DNA of 64,000 nt from Drechmeria coniospora (lineage: Eukaryota > Ascomycota > Sordariomycetes > Hypocreales > Ophiocordycipitaceae), in the NCBI RefSeq assembly GCF_001625195.1, contig NC_054389.1, positions 4,770,520-4,834,519 of the forward strand. Reading direction: 5' to 3'. Below, piece by piece: positions 22,879-35,253 of the stretch; positions within the stretch are counted from its first letter, which is position 1, and every line of letters begins with the position of its first letter. The translations under genes and the position numbers were made by a program. The notes beneath the pieces were generated by a model. The model ran no database searches. It saw only the letters and a program-made list of their open reading frames with translations, and had not been told where the DNA came from.

Positions 22879-23470
22879 AGCGTTGCCAGAGACGGCGAGT
22901 CAATGGTCGGGTCATGTCGTCGCCGTGGCGAACCCGTGTGCCCTCGTTCTTTCCTAGCTCCAAGGATAGGACGGAACAGCAGGACGAAGAGGGAGTGCGG
23001 CGCAGCAGACTCATCATGCTCGCCCACGTAGCGTAGCCCGCATCTCGTCGTAGGTCCATATCATTTGCGATGCCTCCTTTGCTTCCGCCGATTCCGCACG
23101 CTTCGTCGAGAGCCTCGACTCTCGACGACCGCCTGAACGCGTTCGCTAGCTGCCCTTCCGAAGACGGAAATCGTGCGAGCCCCGACGAGTCCTTTTCGAA
23201 ACGTGTCCAGACCCGTTGAACCGAGAGCGTATCGGGACCGCATCCATTTTCGAGGCGAGCGCGCTGCGTCGTTCGGGGCCGACGGCAAGGAGCAGACGGT
23301 GCAAGCGACGCTAGCCATCTGCCTGCCGTCGTATCTGAACCTGTTCTGTAATCTGTGTTCCTTTTCCATCCCCGTTCAGTCCCGCAGCAGGAATGGCGGA
23401 AAAGGCGAACCTAGCCTTCGAAAGTGGCAAGCCGTTTCACCACCGCGACTAGGGCCCGATCAGGCCCATG

Positions 23471-23509
23471 CATGCACGTCGCCCATGCACGTCGCCCATG
23501 CACGTCGCT
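23471..23509. repeat. Three tandem copies of a 13-bp unit
   Basis: Units CATGCACGTCGCC start at 23471, 23484 and 23497; the last ends in T and a partial fourth copy (CATGCA) follows. The unit length equals that of the unrelated repeat at 5301. Confidence 0.9.
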
Positions 23510-26500
23510 CATGCAATCACGGCCTCTACAAATAGATACAGCTACACCTACGGAGTACATGTACGTACAGATGGATACCCAGATGCTACGGCGAGTGCAC
23601 ATGTCTGTACCTGTGGCCTAGCCGTATATGCACTCACCATCCGGGACGGACTGTTACCCATCCATCGCCCAAGGGAGGCCTGCTTGCCCTCGCTCGCCCT
23701 GCGTTGCGGAGTATTGCCTACCCAGTGGATAGTTCCGGGAACCGTTGAGTCTCTGCATGGGCTAATATGCGTACCCCGTGGTCGTCGTGCGAATAGTCTG
23801 TTGAATAGTGTCCAAAATTCCATACCCATGACCACCCGCTGCGCGATCCGTGACGCATCTGTCCGCAGTGCTGCTGTAAGTACGGTGTAAAGCGTAATAG
23901 GGTGTCCTTGTTCGTTAGGTGGTCCGTACCTACCTTCCCCGAGTACCACCCCCAAGCCGAACTCCCCATCACCCGCCGCACGTCTCGTCGTCGCTCTAAG
24001 CCAGATCTCGCATCCACCTCCGTTCCCTCCCGCTCCTGCTAGCAATGAATGACTGCTGGCCGACCTGAAACAGGTCCCAGCCCTCGAGCGGCGAAACACC
24101 AAACCGTTCGCCCTTGTACCCGCCGTTGCACCGACAACGCGCCAGCCGAAAGGGGACTTCTGTGATCGGTACGCACGCGAATGTGCTATATCGGTCTGTG
24201 CCTTGCATACTGCTACGCTTAATCCATAGCCGTTCTCCGACACGTCATCGAATCGACCCGCCAAAACACCAGCAAGGCCAATTGCTTCTTTGCCCCAGAG
24301 CAGCCCGGGGGGCGGGGGGACGAACGTGGCTTTCGATTCGATACACGCCTGTGCAGAAACCCAAGCCAAGCAAGCAAGCGTACGAGCACCTCTGCATATA
24401 CGAGTCTGCCATCGTCGGCTTCACTTCCTACCGAGTCATCCATGACGCCGCCACCACTCGCCGCTACAGTCGCCGCCACGACATCTCGTAACTCTTTCGC
24501 CGAGGGAGACGGAGCCGCATGCAGGCAGGCCCAACCACGACCCTGACGCCGTGCTCTCCCCTCTCCTGTCCCCATCCATGTGCCATGGCAATGGGTGCAT
24601 GTCCATGTGCAGCGTGCAGCACGCCAACATTCATCCCGCTACCGCGTAGCGTACACGCGAGTGAGCATGCACGTCCTCGGCCCATGAAACCCACGAGGGT
24701 GTGTCTCAGCCTTCCTCTAGAAAGCCAAGAATCAAGCCTGGAACCCGGTTAAAAACGACGTCGTCGATGAACGGGACAATACATGGAGAGTCCACTTCCC
24801 GAGTACTTCACACGTACTCCCAACTCGTACTTGCTTGTCGGACAATTTTCACCTCGGCCTCGGACCTTGTCTCCATCAGTCTTCTCCATCAGCATTCCTT
24901 CTGTTGACAAGGCCAGCTCGGCGGAGTGACGGTCGACGTCGAGGCACCATGTGGCGCAGCTGGGAGTTCCCCGTCCATGTCGGTGGAAGCCGATGTCGAA
25001 CCCTCACCGTTCAGTTTCCGGGCCCTTGCCTTGGCATTCACTCGCCGTGCGGTTGTGGGTATGAGCACTGCCGTATGCTCGTGCTCACGGACTCTAGCAG
25101 TTGGACTTGCCAATGCACACGCGAGCGTCGATGAAACGGATAATTTTCGGTTCCCCCATATCCAATTCGCACTCGACGCGCAGCCCGGGGCCTGGCCGAC
25201 TCGTGACATCTTCGCCTTTCCTTGTCTGCCCAATTTACCTCGACAAATACTACATCGGCATGTCGGCCTGTCGCTGGCCTGATCGTCAAGCACCAGTATC
25301 GCACCGCCGCCAAAAGACGAGGTGCGCCCGTGTTGGTTACCAACTCGAATTACGGCATGCTGTTGACGTGACGAACCTTGCCGGCCAGGACCAGTCCCGG
25401 CCAGCTGACTCGTAGAACGGCATAGGGAGCAGAAGGACTGATTCGGCAACGTGAGGACTGGGACAGCGGTCGAAGACAACTTTTGGCCGTGAGGCCGGTG
25501 TTTCACACCGCAGCCCGAGCGAACAATGAGCATTGGGTGTGGCGACCTGGAACCCTCGAGTTCTACATGCTTTCTTGCCACGGCCCGGGGTCTTTTGAGC
25601 AAACCAGGACCCCATGAGCATCCCGAGGGCGATGCGTGTCTCCCTTGGCCCTGCTATCAGTTGTCAAGTTGCTAAAAACAGTCTCACGCTTTGTTAGGGG
25701 CTTTCTCCCTCGTTTCGAAAGTTCCCAACCCGGGGATTGAGATGAAGACTGTCGCCTCTGAGAGGTCACCCTCTCCTTGTCTGCTACCGCTGCCATCATG
25801 GCAGTTCGAGGCATCCATCAGTGGCGAGGCCTCCCTGTCCTTCTGAAACCGCACAGATGCCGGAAGTGAACATCGACGACCGGCATCCCGGTCTTTGGGG
25901 CATGAACAACTGTTCAAGGCTCAGTCGCCGGAGCAAGCGACCAACCAGCTTCTTGTCCTGTGCCCCGGTACCTCGTTCTCATCGTCGTGCTCTTGACTTC
26001 ATGCCCGCCCGAGCAAGGGTTGAGGTGAGAATCTACATGAGTGCGCATGCGCCTCGCGACAGATTGATGACTCGAAGTGTCATGATAACCTGGGCAGCTT
26101 CATGGTGTATGCTCCTGCTCCTTCTCGGGTTCGGCAGCCGTACCGCCCGTCGGAAGGTCTCGCCTCCATGGTCGGTGCGTACAAAGTACAAACACCGGCT
26201 GTTCGTGGTCTTCAGCCTCCCTTTTGGTAGTGCGTGTCGTGCGTCGGTGGCGTTTTCTTCATGTCGTGAAACTGCCACCACGAGCACCGCTGTTTGTTTA
26301 TCCGGCTTGTGACTCGTAGCATACCGTTGCGTGCATGCATGACGTGTGGGAGCTGCGTCAACATGATATCAGTGTTGCGAGTCAATCAACGTTGGCCACC
26401 CTCGAATCGTTGCTACTCGTCATCCTTGTTGTACCAATGTGACGTCGGTGCTCCTTAAGGGATGACCGTCTTCGACCCTCGTTTGGCCTGTGCGAGTACC

Positions 26501-27010
26501 CAAATTCAAGTCTTGAATTTCACAATGGGTGATGCGTACGTTGCCAACACAAGTTATTGCTTGAATTGGACTGTCCAGATATAGGGTAGGGAGACTGGTG
26601 TAGTCGATGAGAGTGGCCGAAAGGGGCCCGAGGCAGGTGCTGTGCTGTTCTATCGACAACCGTTTCCCAACCCAATTACTACCCGACAGGTAGAATACAT
26701 TTGCAAGTAACTCTGCGCCGCAATGATTCTAGCTGTGGTGACGAAACGTCAAGTTCTAGTACGATTTACGTGTGACAATGGAAACGACACCATCTCTTGG
26801 CGCCGTCGTTGGGGAGCCATGCATCGTCACAAACGAGGTACAAATTGATGCCTAAGCAATTCACTTCCTCGTTCTCGCTCGGTATACAGGTACGTTACAG
26901 CATCAAACTTCTGCCACCAGCCTACCCACCCGGCTTTCATTTCCAAGACAGCCCTCCCGCCATCGGCAAGGCAGACTGGCCTTCAGTGGCCGGCATAGAA
27001 GCAGTCGGCA

Positions 27011-29327
27011 TCACGACCGCGCTTCTTCGAGTTCCAGCTCTAGTTGACGGATCCGTTCAATCTGATCCTGCGAACCGGCCGAGCTTATCTTCTTTTTGAG
27101 CGACTCCACCTCGCCCGTCAGGAGGCCAATCTTGTCGTTTTGCGCGCTGATGATCTTGGTCTGGTTCTCGATGAGCCGCTTGATCTGATCGAGGGAAGAC
27201 TCGACACCGGCCGAGGACGACTGGTTTGAGGCAGTGGCTGCTGTGGGTGCGTATGTGGTAGTCGTCGGTGTCTTGACGGGGGACGGGGCACGCGCCGGTG
27301 CGGCGGCAGGTCCAGGCTGAGCCCTGGCGGGACCGGCAACGGTAGGCTTGGGCTCGGATCGAATGGGCGCCGCGGTTCGCTGCGCTGGCCGGGTGACTTC
27401 TTCGAAGCTTGACGTCTCATCGTTGTCGTCCGCCTCGTCATCCTCCTCATTGTCTTGGAATCTGGTCGCCATGGTCGACATCGATGCTTTCCGCTCGTTC
27501 ATCGTCGGCGGTGGGCTTCTAACAGCGGCCGGAACGACCTCCTCCTTCCTCGGTTCACTCTTCGCCACCGGCGGGGGGACTGGTTTCGTCGGGGAGACGG
27601 GCTTGTAGTCAGAGGGGACCTCCCGGGGGGCGTTGCCATCGTATATACTCTCAAAGTCAATTTTGGCGGGAATGGCCGTCTTGCCATCAAACCACTCCTT
27701 TGCGCTCGCGGCCGGCTTGGTGCCGATGGCCGGGGGGAAGATGTCTGCCTGGAACGTCTCTGCACGTCTCGGTACGGTGAAGGAGATGGGCTCTATGTAG
27801 GAGTCGTTGACCGTCTTGTACGCGCGCATGATTTCGTTTTCGTGCACCTGACATGGTCAGTCGAGCTGCGCGCACACGCATGCACACATGTGATGCCAGG
27901 AAGTGAATGTAGTTACATTAATTCCACGACGAGGGACGAAGGCGATGCCTCGCTGGGGATCGGCCGACTTGTATTCGCTGAGGAACTCGAACTTGTCGTT
28001 TTCATACTCAAAGTAGCGTATGTTGCCGTCACTGCGCCAGGTAAGTGTCGGCCAGCTGGAGAGGGGAGGGGAGGGGAGGCAGCACGAACCCCTTGCCGGC
28101 GAGGTACAGGCAGTTGGAACCATCGTCTGCACGCCGGTCAGCACAAATCCCTCGAGCGCGGTGGTGGGGATGAGCAGGGCGTACGTACCCCAGAAAGGCA
28201 TGCAGACACCGGAGATGGAGTCGAGCATGGTGAAGCCGCCAATGGGTTCGGTGCGTCCAGGCTCCCACAGAGCGACCTGCCGCTCGCTCATGCGAGAGAA
28301 GCCCGTGGTGGCGAAGCGGTTGTGCTCACCCAGCCATACAGCCCTGCTGTTCTTGGCTCCGCTGTGGCCAAGAGCGTCGTGGACAGGCTTCTCTTGGCGG
28401 ACGTCCCAGACGCGAATCTTCTTGTCGCGCGACGTCGTCACGAGCATGTTGCCGGCGGCACTCCACGACAGGCTCTGGACGATGTCACCATGCTTGAGCG
28501 TCAGGGGCGACTGGCCAGTGCCAATGTCCCAGAGCTTGACGGTGAAGTCGCCCGAGGCCGAGGCGAGGATGTTTTCGGCCGCAGGGTTGAAGAGGACCTG
28601 TCCAACTTTCCTGTGACGCAGACGAGTATCAGCCGCCGCAGGAAGCGCCTAAGCGGCCGGGTGCATGGTACGGATGGAAAATGTACCTTGAGTGGCCCCC
28701 GAGCTTGCTCGCAGGCGAAACGTGGACAATTTCCTCGGCGTCTGTGTGTAGCGTAAAGTTTTGGGGCACCTCCCAGACAAAGACCTTGCCATCCTCGGAC
28801 GCGGAAGCGACAATGCGGTCGTGGAAGGGGTTCCTGCGAGTGCGTCAGCACAATCGAAGGGGTGGTCGAGCCGACAACGGCGAGGTCGTCGGCCGGTCGG
28901 TCATTCGTACCAGTCGGTATCAAGCACGGCAGCCGTGTGGCCGCGAAACAGCGGAATCTGATCGGGAAGCTTGCCCTTCTCGCTCAGGGGGATGACGGCA
29001 AAGGCACCGCCGCCTGAGGCATCCCAATTGACAGACAAGTACTCGGGATTCACCTGCGTTCGAGGCTCGCATCAGCGCCGGCCCGGCTCTGCTCGTCCGT
29101 CGCAAGCAGGAAAGTAGGGGACGACGAGTGGAAAATCGCACCTTGACCAGGTTGGTATCCCATGCATTGCGGCTGATGTGCAGGTTGTCATAGCAGAATT
29201 CCTTTCTCGTCGACTTCCCGAAGACGTGTCCTGCGCATGAGGTCAGTCTCGCCGGCCAAACACCGTCCGGCGGTTGCGGCGGCGACAACTCACGATATTT
29301 GGACGCCCGGACAAAACGGCCAGCCAT
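27011..29327 (-). CDS. CRN1: Coronin, actin-binding WD40 protein
   Basis: Binds F-actin and modulates Arp2/3 in cortical actin patches. Eight exons on the minus strand: 29294-29327, 29142-29230, 28911-29053, 28687-28833, 28189-28610, 28090-28126, 27917-28031 and 27011-27847; 607 residues. It opens with the coronin signature FVRASKYRHVFGK and continues through a seven-bladed WD40 propeller (about residues 10-390) with blades such as GKVFVWEVP, FTVKLWDIG and KKIRVWDVR, then the coronin C-terminal extension (VPRRGINVHENEIMRAYK). A long Pro/Ala-rich linker is followed by a coiled coil (about 545-607) ending LELELEEARS, which should oligomerise the protein. Intron 6 (28032-28089) uses the donor GTTCGT; the others have common donors. 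Exon 6 is only 37 nt. Frame continuity holds through all seven junctions. Confidence 0.95.
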
Positions 29328-30595
29328 GGTGTCTGTCGGCCGTGCGGCTGGCGGGCGTTCAAGAGGGAGGGGGGGAGGATGTGAGAGAGGCCAGGTGTGC
29401 AACGATCGAGGGCGGCGATCGAGGGCAGCTTTCGAGGGGAGCAGAGGACGAAATCGGCTGGAGTGTTGAGGTGGCGAGCAATGCGAATGCCGACCTCTGC
29501 GATAAGCAAGGCTGCTGCTTCACCTGGCTGCCGGATGCAGGTACAATGCGGCAAGAGCACAGCTCGTAGCGTTGTGCTGTGCAGTGGTTCAACAGGGCGA
29601 CGAGATGGTTGGAGGGGAGGGAGGGGGATGGATGCATCGACGGATGGATAGATGGATGGTTGTTGGTTGGCCGGCTCACTGGATGCCAACTGGCTGCATG
29701 GTAGGGAGCTAACTGGCTGGCTGGCTGGTTGATAAACCAACTGGAGTGACTGCTGTCTCAGCAGCGTCAGCACCAACCCCTCCCCCCCCAGACTTCTCGG
29801 CACCCGCTATTCGACAGGTGTTCGCACCTCCCATAGCAGGTGGGGGGCTATCTGGCAGGGGCCGATTGATACAGTAATTAGTACGGAGTACCCTGTACTT
29901 ACTGACACAAAGAAGTTCGTGGGTAAAGGGAAGACAGTTCGCATGCATCACGTGATGCCAATGCACTTTCAACGTCTGGATGCGAGTGTCAACCAGAGTC
30001 CTGTGCTTTGGTTGCCTCAGCTCATCAATACCTACGCCCTCTCACGCGAAGAGAGATTGATGAGCCAGCTATCCACGAATAATTCCCAAGACCTGCTTCG
30101 TTTCTACATCTGTGCGTCCACCATCATCCACTACGTGCTTTCACCGATCGAATCCGGCCTCCACTCACAAGACAGGAGGATTCGAGGAGCGCAGCCATCC
30201 GGATATGCTTCACAAGACCTTTGTGTTTTACTTCATATAACAAATTTGTAGGTACAGATGAGAGTGCTACCAGCCGGCAGCAGTGCGGTCGTAGTAACAA
30301 GAAATTCACCGCCGACGCCGACCCGATCCCCGCTTGGCAACTCTCGTAATCCAACATGGCTTCCCCCCAAAGCAGTGCGAGGGGGAAAGAAGAAAATAAA
30401 ATCAAAAATAGGCTCCCCGGACGCAGACAAACCAGTCTGTCGGAAACCCCAAGGCCCTGCGTTCGTATCAGGGGCGCAAACCTGAGCCTCCGATTCGGCC
30501 ATGCCCATCGTCGGATATGGGTTTTTTTTTCGAAACCATTCCAAACTCTCTCTCCCTCCCCACCCCCCCCCCCCCCCCGACGAGTCCCTTGACCA
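29328..30595. other. Intergenic: coronin promoter and BUD4 3' flank
   Basis: 1.27 kb between two minus-strand genes. It contains a GGAT/GATG microsatellite-like patch (about 29624-29660), a small GTACGGAGTAC cluster (about 29880-29900) and a 16-C run (30563-30578) just downstream of the BUD4 stop. No gene recognised. Confidence 0.5.
30563..30578. repeat. 16-base C homopolymer just past the BUD4 stop
   Basis: Uninterrupted C run 18 bases beyond the BUD4 stop codon; G-run on the gene strand, so it would lie in the 3' UTR. Confidence 0.95.
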
Positions 30596-33500
30596 TTACG
30601 TGGCCGTGCTCTTGCTCCGAGAATGCACCCGCCGGCCCTCCGCTCGGCCGCGGAGCTCCTGCTCCCGTCGAAGGACGATCTCGCACCATTTCGCCCGCGA
30701 CCTGACGCCGTTGGTCTCCTCGTCGGCGACGCTCTCGTCTCGTCCGATGACCTCGGAGAGAACCTTCATCCAGCCCTCCTTGTCGTCGGCTGTGTCGGCG
30801 TAAAAGTCGATGACCTCGCCGTTGTTGAAGCGGATGCGGAAACCCTCCTCGACAAACATGTAGCCCTCTTCGTCCTCGGCGAAGCCGGATCGGCGCCGTT
30901 TCCCGCCCTTGAGCACCATATCCCTCTCCGTCAAGGCTCGGCGGTCGTCGATCAGGCGCTTCGCGTTCGACAGGTTGATGGTGGCGCGCGGTTGGCGAGT
31001 CGCTTCGTGGAAGGCCGTCAGCTTGCCACCGACCAGCTTGAAGTATCGGCGACGCCAGTACTGTGAAACTCGGTCAGCAAGCACATCTTCTTTTCACCTC
31101 CCCAACCCCCCCCCCCCCCCCCATTGAACGTGACGTACCGGACAATCGCCACCCTGCTGGCTGAGGTGGCCCTCCCAGTTGTGCGAGAGCCGTTCCTCGG
31201 CTGCCTTGAGCTCCCTGATGCACGAGTTCATGCTCTTGGGCATGTCGTCGTCCGCCGCGTTCCTCGGACGGGGAACGAAGAGCAGCTGGAGGTCCAGCTT
31301 GCCAACCTTGTAGGGGGCCCGTCGGACAACGGTCGTGTTCCCGCGCTTGCTCTTGACGCTGGACGCGAAGCTCTCATCCTCCGTGGCCCACTCGTTGAAG
31401 CAGGCTACCTCGGCCATGTACGGCCGGCCGTAGCACCGGCTCTCGTGCTCCTTAAGGCAAACGTAGGCACGTGCGAAGCTGCCGTCTTCGGCGGCGAGGG
31501 GCGACAAGAGATCGTACGCCGTCGGCGCGTTGTTTCGGCGGGCTGCGGCGTCTCGCTGCTGCTGCGCGAAGCGTTCCTCCTCAGCCTTCTGCCTCATCTC
31601 CATCTCCCTTCGTTTTCTCGGCGAGGCAAAGACGCGGCTGAAAGTGGACGTCTTGGGCTTGCTCATCTTTGCCGAGACGGTCGGGTTGTCCGCGTGCACC
31701 GGCTTCTCCAGCTTGATGTTGAGGGTGAGCTGAAACTCCAAGTCGTTGGGAACGACGAGCTCGAACTCTTGGCCGATGGGGGCATTGCGCGCCAGCTCGA
31801 GCCAGGCAGTCGTGACGCAATGGACGCCGTTGTCAAGGGTGAGACTGAACCAGGTCCGCTCATCTGCGAACGTTAGGTGCCGTGCAGGGAGTCGGGCGGG
31901 CGGGGACGACGTACTCTTGGGCAGGGGGAGATCCAGATCCTTGACGCCCATGACCTTGACGAACAGCCGACCTCGTTCGGCCGTGTCGACCGTGGCAGTC
32001 TCCGACGATGCGTTCTCCTCCGACACGCGGCCCAGAGCGGCGCTGTTGCTCTCCTGGCCTGGCAGGGGCGGAACGGGGCCCGTGGCCGGACGCTTCCTGG
32101 GGCTCCTCGATCGAGAGCGTCCGTTCCAAGGCTCGACAATCCACGACGGCGGTCGCTCCTGCTTGGTAGGAGAGTTGTTTACAGAGCGAGCCTTCACCGC
32201 CGCATCGCCCTCCATGTCGCTGGCCGTGACGACTTTGGTGTTCTGGCGCATGAGGTAGCCACGCTGCGAGAGAGGGATCGGGTTAGCATCAAGTCAACTC
32301 GGTCCAGCCTGGATGGGCCTTGTTCGTGGGTAGGCAGAATCTGGATTGGACGTGGACGTGGACGCGCTGAACGGGATGGGGGGTGGAGAGGGGGGGGGGG
32401 GGCGAGGGGGGAGGGTGGTTATGTACCTTTTGCGCTTCAATGACTCTCTCGAAATCCTGATCGAGGCTCAACCCCGTGTCAATGTCCAACGTCAAGCTTC
32501 GGTTCTTGAAACTCAGTTGGCGCTCGAGATGGCCGTCCGCAGCGGCATCCTGCTCTCGCGATTGGCGGCTCCGATGCCATTCGGGAATGGGGGGGACGCT
32601 GGGGACCTCGTGGCTGACTTGTCTGCGTGCCTGTCGCATCGTGGCGAGATCGGCCGGCGTGCTCGAGAGTCTCGTCTTCAGCTTGGTACCCATGGTGGAC
32701 TTGACGGTCGCCACACGCTCGGGGATGACGGGCGAGGGGGGCTCGTCGTCGTCGTCGAGCATGGGGTGGTGGATGACCGAGTCGGGCGTGCCGGGCTCGT
32801 CGTCGGATCCGTCCTCCGGCTCGCCCCAGCCGGCTCCGTCGTACTCGGGCTTGGACATGGGCCTCTCGGGGGTTCGCGGTCGCGGCACGCCGGCGGCGTC
32901 TCCCGCGAGATTCTCCGCAGAGGCCTTTGGCGTGGGAGGAGGCGTGCTGTCCTGCCAATCCGCCATCGGCCCGAGACCCTGCACCGGGGGAGGGGCCACC
33001 TCCGGAACGGCACCGCCGAGACTCAGGTACTGGGCAGGCGAGGTGGCGCGGGGGGTGGTGACCTCGGCCTCGGGGTTCGCCTCCGTCGGCTGATACCTTT
33101 CTCGTGCCGGCTCTTGCTCCGAGTAGTGGCTCTCGTCGTCGTCGTCGTCGTCTCGTGACGTCTGGGACTGGTCTCGGTTGTCGTCGAAGTCGTACATGTC
33201 GAGGACGTCAAGGACGTGATTCTCAGGGTCCCTGGTGATGATGACGCTGCCCTCCCGCTCACCATCGTCGTCGAGGTCGGCGTCGTCCATGATGGAATCC
33301 TCGACGATGGAGTCACCCTCCTCCGTCGACGGGATGGGAATGTCGGGGTCGAGCACGTGGGGCGCGGCGGCGGGCGATGAGAAGTGGTATTCCGACTCCT
33401 TGTCCAGCACCTTGTTGCCTTTGACACGACGCATGATGGAATCGCGGGAGATTCGGGAGGGCATTTGGAAATCGTCAAGAAGCGACATGTCGCCGACAGT

Positions 33501-35253
33501 GTCGTCGTCCTCGTCGTCGTGCCGCGTTTCGAGGCCGTCCGCCTCCGGCTGCTGCGGCGGAGTGGCGTCTCGGTCGCGGCTGGCGCCCCTTCGAAGTCGG
33601 CGCTCGCGCTGCTCGTCGGCGGCCGCCTTTCCGCCGCCATCGTCCGACAGCATCATAAGCTTGAGACGCTCCTCAAGGGTCATCTTGCCATTGCCAAAGC
33701 TTTGGATGTCCATCTTGCTGGCCGAAGCCGGAGGCGGGACGGGCAGGTTCCGGAGGGAGCCGCCTCCGACCATCCGCTCGGCCGTGGCCGAGAGTCCCGG
33801 TGAGGTGGGCATGGATCCGGCCGACTGGGCTCTGGCGACGCCGAGGGCTGGGAGGGGGGGCAGCGGCCGGTGGTCGCCGTTGGAGTTGACCGAGTCGGTC
33901 CGCTGGTGGGACGCGTGACCGCGGGTGGCGACGGAGGGGACGCTCTCAGGCATCGGGCTCACCTCCATCGGCATCGGGCTGCGACCGTGGACCATGGGGC
34001 TCTCCCCCCGCCAGTCGTCGGGTCCGACGACGGGCGTCTTGTCCGTGTCCTCGAGGGAGGCGTCAAAGCTGTCGTCCTGGACGCCGACATGCCCCGCATC
34101 GTAGAGGACGTCGTCGTCGTCGTCGTCGTCGTCATCGTCGTCGTCGACGGACTCGAAGCTCCCCTCGCGCGAGTTGGTGCCGACCGACGACAGGTCGGGC
34201 GTCGCCATTTCGTACTCGTTGATCTGCGGCGGCGCGGCATCAAAGGTGACGCTCTTCGGGTGACGGTGGAGGAAGCGTCCCTCGGGAAGCTCGCGATCGT
34301 TGAGCGACGAGTGACCGGACCAGGTTCCGCCCTCGGCGTCGTAGCTGCCCCTGCTGAATTTTGTGGGCGATAGGGACGACTTGGTGGGCGACGGCTGGTC
34401 CTTGCTCGGACTGGTGGGTCGGGCTGCGCCGTGGAGGGAGGTGGAGGGCGTGGGAGAGGTCTTGGAGGTGCTCATGTTGGAGAGGCTCGAGGTGCTGTCG
34501 AAGGCTCGCGGCTCCGAATCGGAGGAGCGGAGGCCGCTGGAGCTCGACGACAAGGCAAAGGCCGCGTTCGCTTGGGTCTTGGCGAGCGGTCTTTCGAGGG
34601 GGTGGATGCGGGTGGGATCATATTCCTGCTTCTGCTCGAGGGCCAGGATGTTGCTGTTCTTGACGCGCGAGGCCCTCTGGAGGCGCTCGATGGACGACCG
34701 ACGGGTGGGCGAGGGGGAGCCGGTGCGAGCCGAGTCGAACATGTCGTCCGCCTTTCGGTTCTGCCAAAAGAGTCGGGGTGAGGTGGCCGATTCGAGAGGC
34801 GAAGACTGGAATGGGGACGAGTCGTTGGCCGGGGGCGCGACCTTCTGCATCGCGAGCGTTAGCCGGCCGGTCGGGCAGGATGGAGGGACGACGGGAGACT
34901 CGAGCTCCAGGATGCCTCGTCCAGGCTCGAGACGGACGAGGGGCCTCGACGGCGGCCGCCCGGGTGGTCGGCAGGCAGGGAGGAGCGACGGACCTTTGTG
35001 GGTGTGTACTGGCGCCAGCTGGGGGAGTTGCGGCGCTTCTCGGTCGGCGAGATCTCCGACAGAGGGCGCGGCAGGCTGGTGGCCATCTTGGACGGCGACG
35101 AGCTGGTCGTGGTTTTGGCGATGCGCAGAGGATAGACCTGAGGGCATCAAGAGGGGTCAGAAATTCTGTTTTGCTTCGCACGGCAGGGGGGCGGAGGGCG
35201 GCCGCGGGGGGCGCAGTGAGGTCGATTCGTCATACCGATTCAGAGTCCATCAT
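30596..35253 (-). CDS. BUD4: BUD4, anillin-like septation/bud-site protein with C-terminal PH domain
   Basis: Anillin-like scaffold that helps organise septin and actomyosin rings at septation sites. Six exons on the minus strand: 35236-35253, 34994-35137, 32427-34844, 31915-32263, 31139-31863 and 30596-31060; 1372 residues. Exon 1 encodes only MMDSES. The N-terminal 860 residues are disordered and Ser/Pro-rich, with the fungal BUD4 segment HPKSVTFDAAPPQINEYEMA and acidic Asp runs. The anillin-like region (about 950-1218) includes ERTWFSLTLDNGVHCVTTAW and FELVVPNDLEFQLTLNIKLE. A PH domain follows (about 1219-1330, YWRRRYFKLVGGKLTAFHEA). Intron 4 (31864-31914) is in frame and stop-free; it is accepted because of donor GTACGT, branch CTAAC and acceptor CAG. 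Intron 2 uses GTCCGT. Introns 3 and 5 carry long C/G homopolymers. The six-codon first exon is the least certain part. Confidence 0.92.
31106..31122. repeat. 17-base C homopolymer in BUD4 intron 5
   Basis: Lies inside intron 31061-31138, G-run on the transcript strand, 16 bases after the donor. Confidence 0.95.
32390..32402. repeat. 13-base G homopolymer in BUD4 intron 3
   Basis: Lies inside intron 32264-32426, C-run on the transcript strand, about 24 bases after the donor. Opposite transcript polarity to the run in intron 5. Confidence 0.95.

Larger units (their letters stand above)
22331..27010. other. Gene-poor region, mostly without the GTAC signal
   Basis: About 4.7 kb between the GTAC-rich desert and the 3' end of coronin. 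GTAC frequency falls towards background here, with small clusters near 23550-23580 and 24800-24840. Features seen are a 15-C run (22864-22878) and a 13-bp tandem repeat (23471-23509). Several open frames of 100-240 codons exist but overlap on both strands and show no family. I cannot support a gene; a diverged small gene or a decayed element is possible. Confidence 0.55.

Noticed and set aside
27455..28756. 433-codon plus-strand open frame
   Set aside because: Antisense to coronin exons; no recognisable family.
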